Shown here in pieces: positions 1-4,432 of a DNA stretch of 5,152 bases; within the stretch, counting starts at the first letter, position 1, and each line of letters opens with the position of its first letter. The notes below the pieces were generated by a model. It saw only the letters and a program-made list of their open reading frames with translations, was not told the origin of the DNA and ran no database searches. The position numbers and the translations under genes are program-made. The DNA comes from Terriglobales bacterium (GTDB lineage Bacteria > Acidobacteriota > Terriglobia > Terriglobales > Acidobacteriaceae): the NCBI GenBank assembly GCA_015655365.1, contig JAATFE010000422.1, positions 1 through 5,152 of the forward strand. The letters run 5' to 3'.

Positions 1-633
1 CTGGATGCGGCGCTGAACGACGGCCTGGGAAGCCTTTTCATCGCCGTGACGGATCGCAATTACGTGCTCCGCGTCAATGCGCACACGGTCGCGACGATGC
101 TTCAGTCGCAAGCCGGAAGCGACTCCACCTTGGACTGGAGCGACATCGGCACCAGCGACAAAGCCACCGCTGCCTGGGCCGCCTCCAATCATCCGGATAT
201 CTACTTCCTCGATTCTGCCTGCACCGAACCCAGGGGACTGGCCGTGGACGGTCGCTTGGACCGCCTCTACGCAGCCTGCAATAACATGAAGCTGATCGTG
301 TGGAACATGCGGCGCAACCAGTTGCTGGCCTCTCTGCCGCTCAGCGCACCTCCGGATACCCTCGCCTACGATCCCGACCGAAACCTGCTCTTTGCTGCCA
401 GCGGAAACGGCAGCCTCACCGTCATTCGCCAGCATGTCACCGAAACTTACTCGACGATTCAGGAATTGCCCACGCGCCAGCAAGCCCGCACCCTGGCGGT
501 GAATCCGGGTACCGGCGAAATCTATCTGGTCAGCAATGCTCTCGGTGTAGATCTAAGCAAACCCGGAGGAATCGGGAAATTGAAAACCATTCCAGTCCCC
601 GGCAGTTTCCAGGTACTGGTCGTTGGAAACTGA
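1..633 (+). CDS. YncE/YVTN-type beta-propeller protein, C-terminal part (partial)
   Basis: The reading frame is open from the first base to a TGA at 631-633, giving 210 residues; the start lies to the left of the window. Seen: beta-propeller-like repeats at residues about 74-114, 117-157 and 160-209. Each has a 'xGLAVD / DTLAYD / RTLAVN' strand followed by a 'RLYAAC / LLFAAS / EIYLVS' strand and a 'LIVWN / LTVIR / FQVLV' strand. The protein ends in PGSFQVLVVG, a C-terminus I associate with YncE/YVTN-family propellers. Known of the family: these proteins are usually exported to the periplasm or surface, and most have no assigned enzymatic role; some bind nucleic acid or other ligands. Any signal peptide would be outside the window. 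The class is fairly sure, the function unknown. The next gene (tetR) points towards it, so the two are not co-transcribed. Confidence 0.8.
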   Translation: MDAALNDGLGSLFIAVTDRNYVLRVNAHTVATMLQSQAGSDSTLDWSDIGTSDKATAAWAASNHPDIYFLDSACTEPRGLAVDGRLDRLYAACNNMKLIVWNMRRNQLLASLPLSAPPDTLAYDPDRNLLFAASGNGSLTVIRQHVTETYSTIQELPTRQQARTLAVNPGTGEIYLVSNALGVDLSKPGGIGKLKTIPVPGSFQVLVVGN

Positions 634-936
634 TGGCGGGTAGCCCAGGTGCCGGGAGAAGTGAAAACAACCACTGAAGATGGGTGGCCCTGAGCCTGCC
701 GAAGGGTGCCTCTTCGACTGAAATCGTGAGTTCTGTGGCCGGGTTGGTTTCCGAGAAGGCCTCCGAACACTGCGGCGTATTTCAGGACCAATCGAGACGC
801 AGTCAACGACGCACGCTGGATGAGTGCATTGCCCTGATGTCAACAGTTGAAATTCGTCCCGTCTGATTCACTGAACATAGGTCGGCATATTGTTAGCAGT
901 CTCGCAGCATTGACGCTCTGTTGGCGAAGAGGCAGA
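634..936. other. Convergent intergenic gap without a gene
   Basis: This 303-bp stretch separates the stop of the propeller gene from the stop of tetR on the other strand. Short open frames cross it on both strands, but none has a convincing start, ribosome site or recognisable domain. The first third (about 640-720) is rich in short GGGTGGCCC/GGGTGCC-type words and carries the repeat-like hairpin at 688-706. The rest holds nothing I recognise apart from a trivial 5-bp palindrome (TCAAC-A-GTTGA, 840-850). No canonical terminator with a U-tract is seen for either converging gene. Confidence 0.6.
688..706. repeat. Dispersed-repeat-like hairpin (CTGAGCCTGCCGAAGG type)
   Basis: The word CCCTGAGCCTGCCGAAGGG closely resembles the short palindromic unit CTGAGCYTGYCGAAGG, which I know to be scattered between genes in many bacteria. 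Seen: CCCT at 688-691 pairs with AGGG at 703-706, and an outer arm GAAGA (676-680) can pair with TCTTC (711-715), making a longer interrupted stem. It begins 55 bases after the stop of the propeller gene, where such an element could also protect a 3' end. No U-tract follows, so I do not call it an intrinsic terminator. Confidence 0.5.
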
Positions 937-1491
937 TTAGCGGACGTGCACCCCGCGAATAATGAGTTCGAGTAGCCGTTTCGTGCGCATCTCCCCCGCC
1001 GGATCGGGGCTGACGCGCCACAGAAAGCCAAGCAGCAGCAGAATATCTTCGGCATCGGTACCCGGAACAAAATCTCCTGACGCCTCGCCTGCGTGCAGCA
1101 AGTGCTCAATGGCACCAACCATTGGCCAATAGGTCTGTTCGAAATCGCTATCTGCCATCGCTGCGTGAAGCGCCGCGGCAACCCCGTGCTTCATCCTGCC
1201 AAAACGAGCCAGGCGGTCGCACCAGCGGCGGAATGCCACCAGCGGCGGGTGCTTGGCGGTCAGTGCCGGCGCCAGCGCGACCAAAGCTTCGATTTCCTTG
1301 TGATATACACCAAGCACCAATGCCTCACGGCTCGGAAAATGACGGTACAGCGTGCCAGGCCCGACGCCGGCGGCCTTGGCGATGGCATTGAGCGATACAT
1401 CCGGCTCCGCCTCGAATTTGTCGCGCGCAATCTCTAGGATCTTGTCCCGATTTACCCGTGCATCGGCGCGCAGCTTTTCTTCTTCAGTCAT
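937..1491 (-). CDS. TetR/AcrR-family transcriptional repressor
   Basis: A 184-residue protein, a usual length for the family. Seen: residues about 14-60 form the DNA-binding domain, with the helix-turn-helix near 33-52 (SLNAIAKAAGVGPGTLYRHF), the classic 'G-TLYRHF' recognition helix, followed by PSREALVLGVY. The remaining helical part (about 61-184) is the ligand-binding and dimerisation half, which varies in this family and does not reveal the ligand. The ATG at 1489-1491 is preceded by a weak purine run (AAGGGG) a few bases upstream; no better start is in frame. It is transcribed away from the aldo/keto reductase gene at 1586, and the shared 94-bp spacer holds two matching palindromes. Inference: a local repressor of itself and the reductase, released by a small molecule. 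It could instead be an activator, which is rarer for the family. Confidence 0.92.
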   Translation of the reverse strand: MTEEEKLRADARVNRDKILEIARDKFEAEPDVSLNAIAKAAGVGPGTLYRHFPSREALVLGVYHKEIEALVALAPALTAKHPPLVAFRRWCDRLARFGRMKHGVAAALHAAMADSDFEQTYWPMVGAIEHLLHAGEASGDFVPGTDAEDILLLLGFLWRVSPDPAGEMRTKRLLELIIRGVHVR

Positions 1492-1500
1492 GTAGGCCCC

Positions 1501-1531
1501 TTGACCAATCGGAGAGCTCTCCGGTTATACT
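1501..1531 (+). promoter_or_regulatory. Candidate sigma70 promoter for the aldo/keto reductase gene
   Basis: TTGACC at 1501-1506 (5 of 6 to TTGACA) and TATACT at 1526-1531 (5 of 6 to TATAAT) are separated by 19 bases, longer than the ideal 17. The first palindrome fills the spacer, and transcription would begin near 1538, just before the second palindrome. A long spacer can make a promoter weak or dependent on a regulator. On the other strand a weaker TATAAC (1529 to 1524) could serve as the -10 of tetR. This is prediction from sequence only. Confidence 0.5.
1507..1526. promoter_or_regulatory. TetR operator candidate 1 (palindrome)
   Basis: AATCGGAGAGCTCTCCGGTT is a 20-bp inverted repeat with a single mismatched pair (1509/1524), centred between 1516 and 1517, about 25 bp upstream of the tetR start. 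Its core, CGGAGAGCTCTCCG, is a perfect 14-bp palindrome. It sits between the proposed -35 and -10 of the reductase promoter and would overlap the start region of tetR transcription. Size, symmetry and position are typical of TetR-family operators. Confidence 0.78.
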
Positions 1532-1542
1532 GATTTTGCATT

Positions 1543-1562
1543 AATCGGAGAACTCTCCGATT
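1543..1562. promoter_or_regulatory. TetR operator candidate 2 (palindrome)
   Basis: AATCGGAGAACTCTCCGATT repeats operator 1 with 18 of 20 bases identical and is symmetric except for its central base pair. It is centred 36 bp from operator 1, just after the predicted reductase transcription start and 23 bp before the reductase ATG. Binding here would block early transcription. Two copies of one palindrome in a single divergent spacer strongly suggest a true repressor site. Confidence 0.78.
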
Positions 1563-1570
1563 TTAACAGC

Positions 1571-1576
1571 AGGAGG
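1571..1576 (+). promoter_or_regulatory. Ribosome binding site of the aldo/keto reductase gene
   Basis: AGGAGG, a full consensus Shine-Dalgarno, lies nine bases before the ATG at 1586 and fixes that start. It is much stronger than the site in front of the divergent tetR, consistent with high expression of the enzyme once derepressed. Confidence 0.85.
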
Positions 1577-1585
1577 GAAGCATCC

Positions 1586-2626
1586 ATGCAATACGTGAAA
1601 CTTGGCCATACAGGCCTTGACGTGTCGCCGGTCTGCATTGGCGCGATGACCTACGGCGATCCGAAGCGGGGACATCCCGTCTGGTCCCTGGACGAAGAAG
1701 CGAGCCGTCCGTTGATTCAGCACGCTGTCGAAGCCGGCATCAACTTCTTTGACACCGCGAACATGTACTCGCAGGGATCGAGCGAGGAGATTCTCGGCCG
1801 CGCCCTGAAGGACTTTGCCAAGCGCGACGATGTGGTCATCGCGACCAAATTGCGCCATCCGATGCGTCCCGGTCCCAATGGCGCGGGACTGTCACGCAAA
1901 GCAATCATGACGGAGATCGATCACAGCCTGAGCCGGCTCGGCACCGATTATGTTGATCTCTATCAGATTCATCGCGCCGATCCGACAACCCCGTGGGGGG
2001 AAACACTGGAGGCTCTCCACGATCTCGTGAAGGTGGGCAAGGTGCGTTATCTTGGCGCTTCATCGATGCCGGCCTGGGAATTCAGTAAGGCGCTGCATCT
2101 ACAAAAGGAGAATGGCTGGGCCCGCTTCGTGTCGATGCAGGATCATTACAACCTGCTTGCCCGTGAGGAAGAGCGCGAGATGTTGCCGCTCTGCGCCGAT
2201 CAGGGAGTCGGCACAATGGTCTGGAGTCCGCTGGCACGCGGCCGACTCGCACGGCCATGGGGCGAGACCACAGCCCGCGCCGAATCTGACCCCTTTGCAA
2301 ACATGCTCTACGACGCCACCGCGACAAGCGATCGAGCCATTGTGGAGGCGCTGGGTGCAGTAGCCAGTGAGCGTGGAGTCAGCCGCGCGCAAGTCGCGCT
2401 TGCATGGCTATGGCGCAATCCCGTCGTTGTTGCCCCAATCGTAGGGGCGAGCAAAACTGGCCACATTGACGATGCGGTAGCCGCGCTCTCCATCAAACTG
2501 ACCGATGACGAAGCGGCAAGGTTGGAGGCTCCGTATACGCCGCGTCATGACTTTCAGGGTGTATCGGATCCCGCGGTGTTGGCTCGGATCTCAGCCAGCA
2601 TTGGGATGAGACCAAGCGCCGACTGA
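1586..2626 (+). CDS. yajO: Aldo/keto reductase, YajO-like
   Basis: A 346-residue NAD(P)H-dependent oxidoreductase of the aldo/keto reductase superfamily, with a (beta/alpha)8 barrel fold, presumably cytoplasmic. Seen: the catalytic tetrad Asp56, Tyr61, Lys88 and His129 in the contexts FFDTANMYS, ATK and YQIHR. GASSM follows at about 157-161, SMQDHYNLLAREEEREMLP in the middle, and the cofactor-binding C-terminal signature IVGASKTGHIDDAVAAL. From memory it follows E. coli YajO closely over its whole length, including WSPLARGRLxRPWGETTAR, but runs about 20 residues longer at the C-terminus. YajO has been linked to 1-deoxyxylulose-5-phosphate/thiamine metabolism, but members of this clade reduce varied carbonyl compounds, so the natural substrate is open. 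Next to a divergent TetR repressor with two operators, a detoxification or catabolic role is likely. The symbol marks the closest family, not proven orthology. Confidence 0.92.
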   Translation: MQYVKLGHTGLDVSPVCIGAMTYGDPKRGHPVWSLDEEASRPLIQHAVEAGINFFDTANMYSQGSSEEILGRALKDFAKRDDVVIATKLRHPMRPGPNGAGLSRKAIMTEIDHSLSRLGTDYVDLYQIHRADPTTPWGETLEALHDLVKVGKVRYLGASSMPAWEFSKALHLQKENGWARFVSMQDHYNLLAREEEREMLPLCADQGVGTMVWSPLARGRLARPWGETTARAESDPFANMLYDATATSDRAIVEALGAVASERGVSRAQVALAWLWRNPVVVAPIVGASKTGHIDDAVAALSIKLTDDEAARLEAPYTPRHDFQGVSDPAVLARISASIGMRPSAD

Positions 2627-2642
2627 CGTGTGAGATGGAGTT

Positions 2643-2750
2643 CGGGTGCTCAGTTGCGGCGGGATAAAGTTGAAGCTAATCGAATCAATCACAAAGACGG
2701 GAGTTTAACAGTGACCACAAGCCAGCACAGCATCGGTTCCTGAGCACCCG
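2643..2750. repeat. 11-bp perfect inverted repeat bracketing about 86 bp
   Basis: CGGGTGCTCAG (2643-2653) and its exact complement CTGAGCACCCG (2740-2750) stand 86 bases apart, beginning 17 bases after the reductase stop. A second, interlocking pair, CCACAAG (2715-2721) and CTTGTGG (2752-2758), overlaps the right arm. The 108-bp span could be a tiny non-autonomous element or a remnant, but no target duplication is seen at its edges. Confidence 0.35.
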
Positions 2751-2899
2751 CCTTGTGGACCTTCGATGAGCGCATTATCGCCAACTCACTCTTCCAGACC
2801 AAGGATAGTCCCCGAAAAGTCGTCAACTGTTCGCTCGATCTGCCTACACATGATTCTCTGTTGACGCCAAAACCCTGCCCTTGAATCCAGTCCGCGCCG

Positions 2900-2927
2900 C
2901 CCCAGGAAGCGTCCTTGCTTCCCGGGG
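2900..2927 (-). terminator. Strong hairpin 24 bp past the 119-aa gene (terminator-like, no U-tract)
   Basis: Arms 2900-2910 and 2917-2927 pair over 11 positions around a 6-base loop. The one non-Watson-Crick position is A-C on the plus strand but a G-U wobble in minus-strand RNA, so the structure favours the minus transcript, that is the 119-aa gene ending at 2952. The GC-rich stem fits a transcript end or 3' protection. No U-run follows, so true intrinsic termination is uncertain. Confidence 0.45.
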
Positions 2928-2951
2928 TGCCACGCAAATGAGCCTCCGTTC

Positions 2952-3311
2952 TCACACTTCCTCTTCTTCCTCTTCCTTCCCTTGCCACTGCGGTTCATTC
3001 GCCAACCGCTGCACGAAGCGCATCGCGCTCCGCGTTTTCTCCAGATCTGGCAGCGGCTTCTTGCCCGCCGCGAGCCCCACCATTGTCTTGGTGCTGGCCA
3101 AGTCTCCGTTTCGCGCCTTTTCCGAAATCGCGTCGGCCAGCACCTCCGAGTCCCGGACCAGGCGCTTGTTTACCGCCTGGCGCAGAAGTTCCACGCCGTC
3201 CTTGCTTGACGCCTTCCCGCCGCTCGCCCGTTTCCGTTTTCTGTTCTTGGTTGTGTTGCCTGTTTTCTTGCTTGCCTTGCCTGTCTTCAACTCCGGCAGT
3301 GTTTCGGCCAT
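2952..3311 (-). CDS. Small hypothetical protein, Lys-rich N-terminus and poly-Glu tail
   Basis: A 119-residue protein I cannot assign to a named family. Seen: residues about 9-37 are dominated by Lys, Arg, Ser, Thr and Gly and are likely disordered (TTKNRKRKRASGG). Residues about 38-83 look helical (DGVELLRQAVNKRLVRDSEV, then a K/R-rich 'KARNGDLASTKTMVGL' helix pair). Residues 95-110 have RFVQRLANEPQW, and the C-terminus is a run of six Glu. I chose the ATG at 3309-3311 because GGGAAGG lies eight bases before it. The frame stays open to an ATG at 3581, but the extra 90 residues are Arg/Gly-rich and overlap hairpins, so I reject them. The 'ARNGDLASTK' helix recalls small helical domains of phage or transposon-linked proteins, a weak hint only. 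It lies downstream of the HTH gene on the same strand, possibly co-transcribed. Location is probably cytoplasmic; no signal peptide or membrane segment is seen. Confidence 0.65.
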   Translation of the reverse strand: MAETLPELKTGKASKKTGNTTKNRKRKRASGGKASSKDGVELLRQAVNKRLVRDSEVLADAISEKARNGDLASTKTMVGLAAGKKPLPDLEKTRSAMRFVQRLANEPQWQGKEEEEEEV

Positions 3312-3370
3312 CTCTCCGACCTTCCCGGCCAGCGCTCCACGGACCTGCTCGCCCGCAGAAAAAGAGCATG

Positions 3371-3428
3371 GGCCAATCCCGCACCGGGATCGCCCGCAAT
3401 TCAATCTCGGAATTGCGTGGAATGGGCC
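3371..3428. repeat. Two adjacent hairpins between the HTH and 119-aa genes
   Basis: Hairpin one: ATCCCG (3376-3381), loop CAC, CGGGAT (3385-3390). Hairpin two: CGCAATTC (3395-3402), 7-base loop, GAATTGCG (3410-3417), a perfect 8-bp stem. Imperfect outer arms GGCCAATCCC (3371-3380) and GGAATGGGCC (3419-3428; 8 of 10 pair) could enclose both as an alternative fold competing with hairpin one. It lies in the 286-bp spacer, 60 bases before the 119-aa start, so it might be a terminator of the HTH transcript, a leader structure of the 119-aa gene, or a REP-like repeat. Confidence 0.5.
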
Positions 3429-3597
3429 GCCTCTCCTCCCGCGCACGCGCGCCGCGGAGATGGCCACAACAGGTTCACGAAGGCTCTCTCCCACCTTCCA
3501 CCCTTGTCCGCTTTGGTTTGCTCTCAGCCTACCGGAAAACCGCATAATTCTCTGCAAACTCCCTTCAATCTCAGCCGCCACGTTTTCCCTTAACTCG

Positions 3598-3990
3598 CTA
3601 ACCCCGCCTCTCTCTGATCTCTGCCCCCGGATCTCTGATCTCTGTCCTTCCTCCCAGCACGCTCATCCACAGCCTCTCCTCTTTCAGCGTCTCCAGTGTC
3701 TTCCCGCCCTTCGGCACAATCCCGTACACCACTTTGCAACCCATCGCATCCGCCATCCGCGACATCGACCTCAAGCTGATCGTGTTTCTCCGCTCTCTTG
3801 TCTCCAGGTCGTACACCCCCGATCGGTTGACCCCCATCTTCTCCGCGATCTCCGCCACCGGAACGCGCAGTGCCTGCCGCACCGCGCGCAGCAGTCCATT
3901 CGTCGGGTTCTTTTGCACTCCCGCGCGCCGATAGGGTCGCATCTCTGCATCCAGGTCTCTCCGCGCCATCTTTCGTTCTCTCTCACGCAT
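3598..3990 (-). CDS. XRE-type helix-turn-helix protein, mobile mystery protein A-like
   Basis: A 130-residue DNA-binding protein. Seen: a basic N-terminus (MRERERKMARRD), then NPTNGLLRAVRQALRVPV, a helix-turn-helix at about 44-64 (VAEIAEKMGVNRSGVYDLE), TISLRSMSRMADAMGCKVVYGIVP at about 70-93 and KTLETLKEERLW at about 97-108. This order (RAVRQAL, HTH, 'T-SL-L-R-A-A-GC-VVY--VP', 'LE-L--ER') is what I know from 'mobile mystery protein A', a regulator normally found with a Fic-domain partner, protein B, in genomic islands. No Fic gene is in view. I chose the ATG at 3988-3990 because AAAGGG and GGAG lie just upstream (3993-4003); the ATG at 3969 is the alternative. Residues 117-130 (EIRDPGAEIRERRG) come from a short DNA repeat and look like a late addition. 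Likely role: repressor or antitoxin-like regulator, possibly of itself and the 119-aa gene. Confidence 0.78.
   Translation of the reverse strand: MRERERKMARRDLDAEMRPYRRAGVQKNPTNGLLRAVRQALRVPVAEIAEKMGVNRSGVYDLETRERRNTISLRSMSRMADAMGCKVVYGIVPKGGKTLETLKEERLWMSVLGGRTEIRDPGAEIRERRG
3616..3644. repeat. GATCTCTG short repeats in the HTH gene's 3' end
   Basis: GATCTCTG occurs at 3616-3623, 3630-3637 and 3637-3644, the last two sharing one base. On the coding strand this reads CAGAGATC and encodes the two EIR repeats in the last 14 residues of the HTH protein. It looks like a small repeat expansion that replaced or extended the original C-terminus. Confidence 0.6.
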
Positions 3991-4231
3991 TGCTCCACCC
4001 TTTCTGATATCGAGGGTAGAAAAGAAGGTCGTAAATCTACGCAAATAAGAGCGCTGAAACGCGCAAAATCGCCCTATGTTTGAACGTTTTTTCCAGCTCT
4101 GAGCCAGCGTATCGACGAAATCGCTGGGCCTGCCGCCAGAGATTTCTGCCCGTCGCATGCTTTCTCTGTCCTTCGCAGACTTGGAAGCCGACGGAATTTT
4201 CTCCTTCGTCGCCCTGCAAGCCCACCAATCC

Positions 4232-4356
4232 GCACGCACGGGGCAATCGCATTTCAAATCTCGTTGCGCGCAACGTTTGTCATCCTGAACGTCAGGATGA
4301 CAAGTCGATGAGAGTGCTCTGGAAATTCCAAATGCGATTACCCAGGCTGCACGCAC
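4232..4356. mobile_element. Palindrome-rich REP/MITE-like element
   Basis: Nested symmetric parts lie within 125 bp. Outer imperfect inverted repeats, GGGCAATCGCATTT (4241-4254) and AAATGCGATTACCC (4330-4343), pair at 13 of 14 positions. Inside are a perfect 14-bp palindrome CGTTGCGCGCAACG (4262-4275) and a 12-bp perfect stem TTGTCATCCTGA / TCAGGATGACAA (4277-4288, 4292-4303) with a 3-base loop. The 8-bp word GCACGCAC flanks both sides (4232-4239 and 4349-4356), although one and five bases away from the inverted repeats. The GTCATCCTGA word resembles short intergenic repeats common in Acidobacteriota. No coding capacity. A non-autonomous mobile element or REP-type structure is the best reading; a regulatory RNA fold is the alternative. 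Confidence 0.5.
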
Positions 4357-4417
4357 TTCCTGACTTCGTCCCGGCTGCCCCGGTGAACTAAACTCGACGC
4401 ATAAGACGATTCCACCT

Positions 4418-4422
4418 GGAGG
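4418..4422 (+). promoter_or_regulatory. Ribosome binding site that decides the TTG start of DUF885
   Basis: GGAGG (within CTGGAGGTC) stands ten bases before TTG at 4433. No ATG or GTG lies between it and the signal peptide, so it supports TTG as the true start. Confidence 0.75.
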
Positions 4423-4432
4423 TCCCGACCCG

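Larger units (their letters stand above)
2627..2951. other. Intergenic stretch without a recognisable gene
   Basis: These 325 bases lie between the stop of the aldo/keto reductase gene and the stop of the 119-aa gene on the other strand. Short open frames cross it on both strands, but their translations show no domain I know and no good ribosome site. It could be a decayed gene or mobile-element remnant. It holds the inverted repeat at 2643-2750 and the stable hairpin at 2900-2927. No clear U-tract terminator follows the reductase gene. Confidence 0.55.
3991..4432. other. Divergent intergenic region upstream of the HTH and DUF885 genes
   Basis: A 442-bp spacer with the HTH gene reading left and the DUF885 gene reading right. 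The minus frame stays open to an ATG at 4356, but the added 122 residues run straight through the palindromic element and have no ribosome site at the start, so I treat them as non-coding. The AT-richer part (about 4010-4090) is the likely promoter area of the HTH gene, though I see no pair of boxes good enough to call. The right part (4232-4356) holds the palindromic element listed separately. I see no confident promoter for DUF885. Confidence 0.55.

Noticed and set aside
684..866. Small plus-strand open frame starting MALSLPKGA
   Set aside because: Its beginning is the translation of the repeat-like palindrome at 688-706 (a typical LSLPKG artefact) and there is no ribosome site.
2689..2998. 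Overlapping minus-strand open frames of 70-99 codons in the gap after the reductase
   Set aside because: No family features, and they partly overlap the end of the 119-aa gene in other frames; a decayed gene cannot be excluded but is not supported.
3312..3581. N-terminal extension of the 119-aa protein by 90 residues
   Set aside because: The extension is Arg/Gly-rich without domain character and spans two perfect hairpins, and a good ribosome site precedes the internal ATG at 3311.
2881..4083. A 400-codon open frame on the plus strand, opposite both minus-strand genes
   Set aside because: It has no recognisable domain, its composition is Pro/Ser/Arg/Leu-rich as expected for the antisense of GC-rich genes, and the HTH protein on the other strand has clear family features.
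3991..4356. N-terminal extension of the HTH protein by 122 residues
   Set aside because: It runs through the palindromic element, has no ribosome site at its ATG and exceeds the usual length of the family; the ATG at 3990 has AAAGGG and GGAG upstream.
4360..4394. CTGACT...TAAACT as a promoter for the DUF885 gene
   Set aside because: The spacer would be 23 bases, too long for a sigma70 promoter, and both boxes are poor matches.
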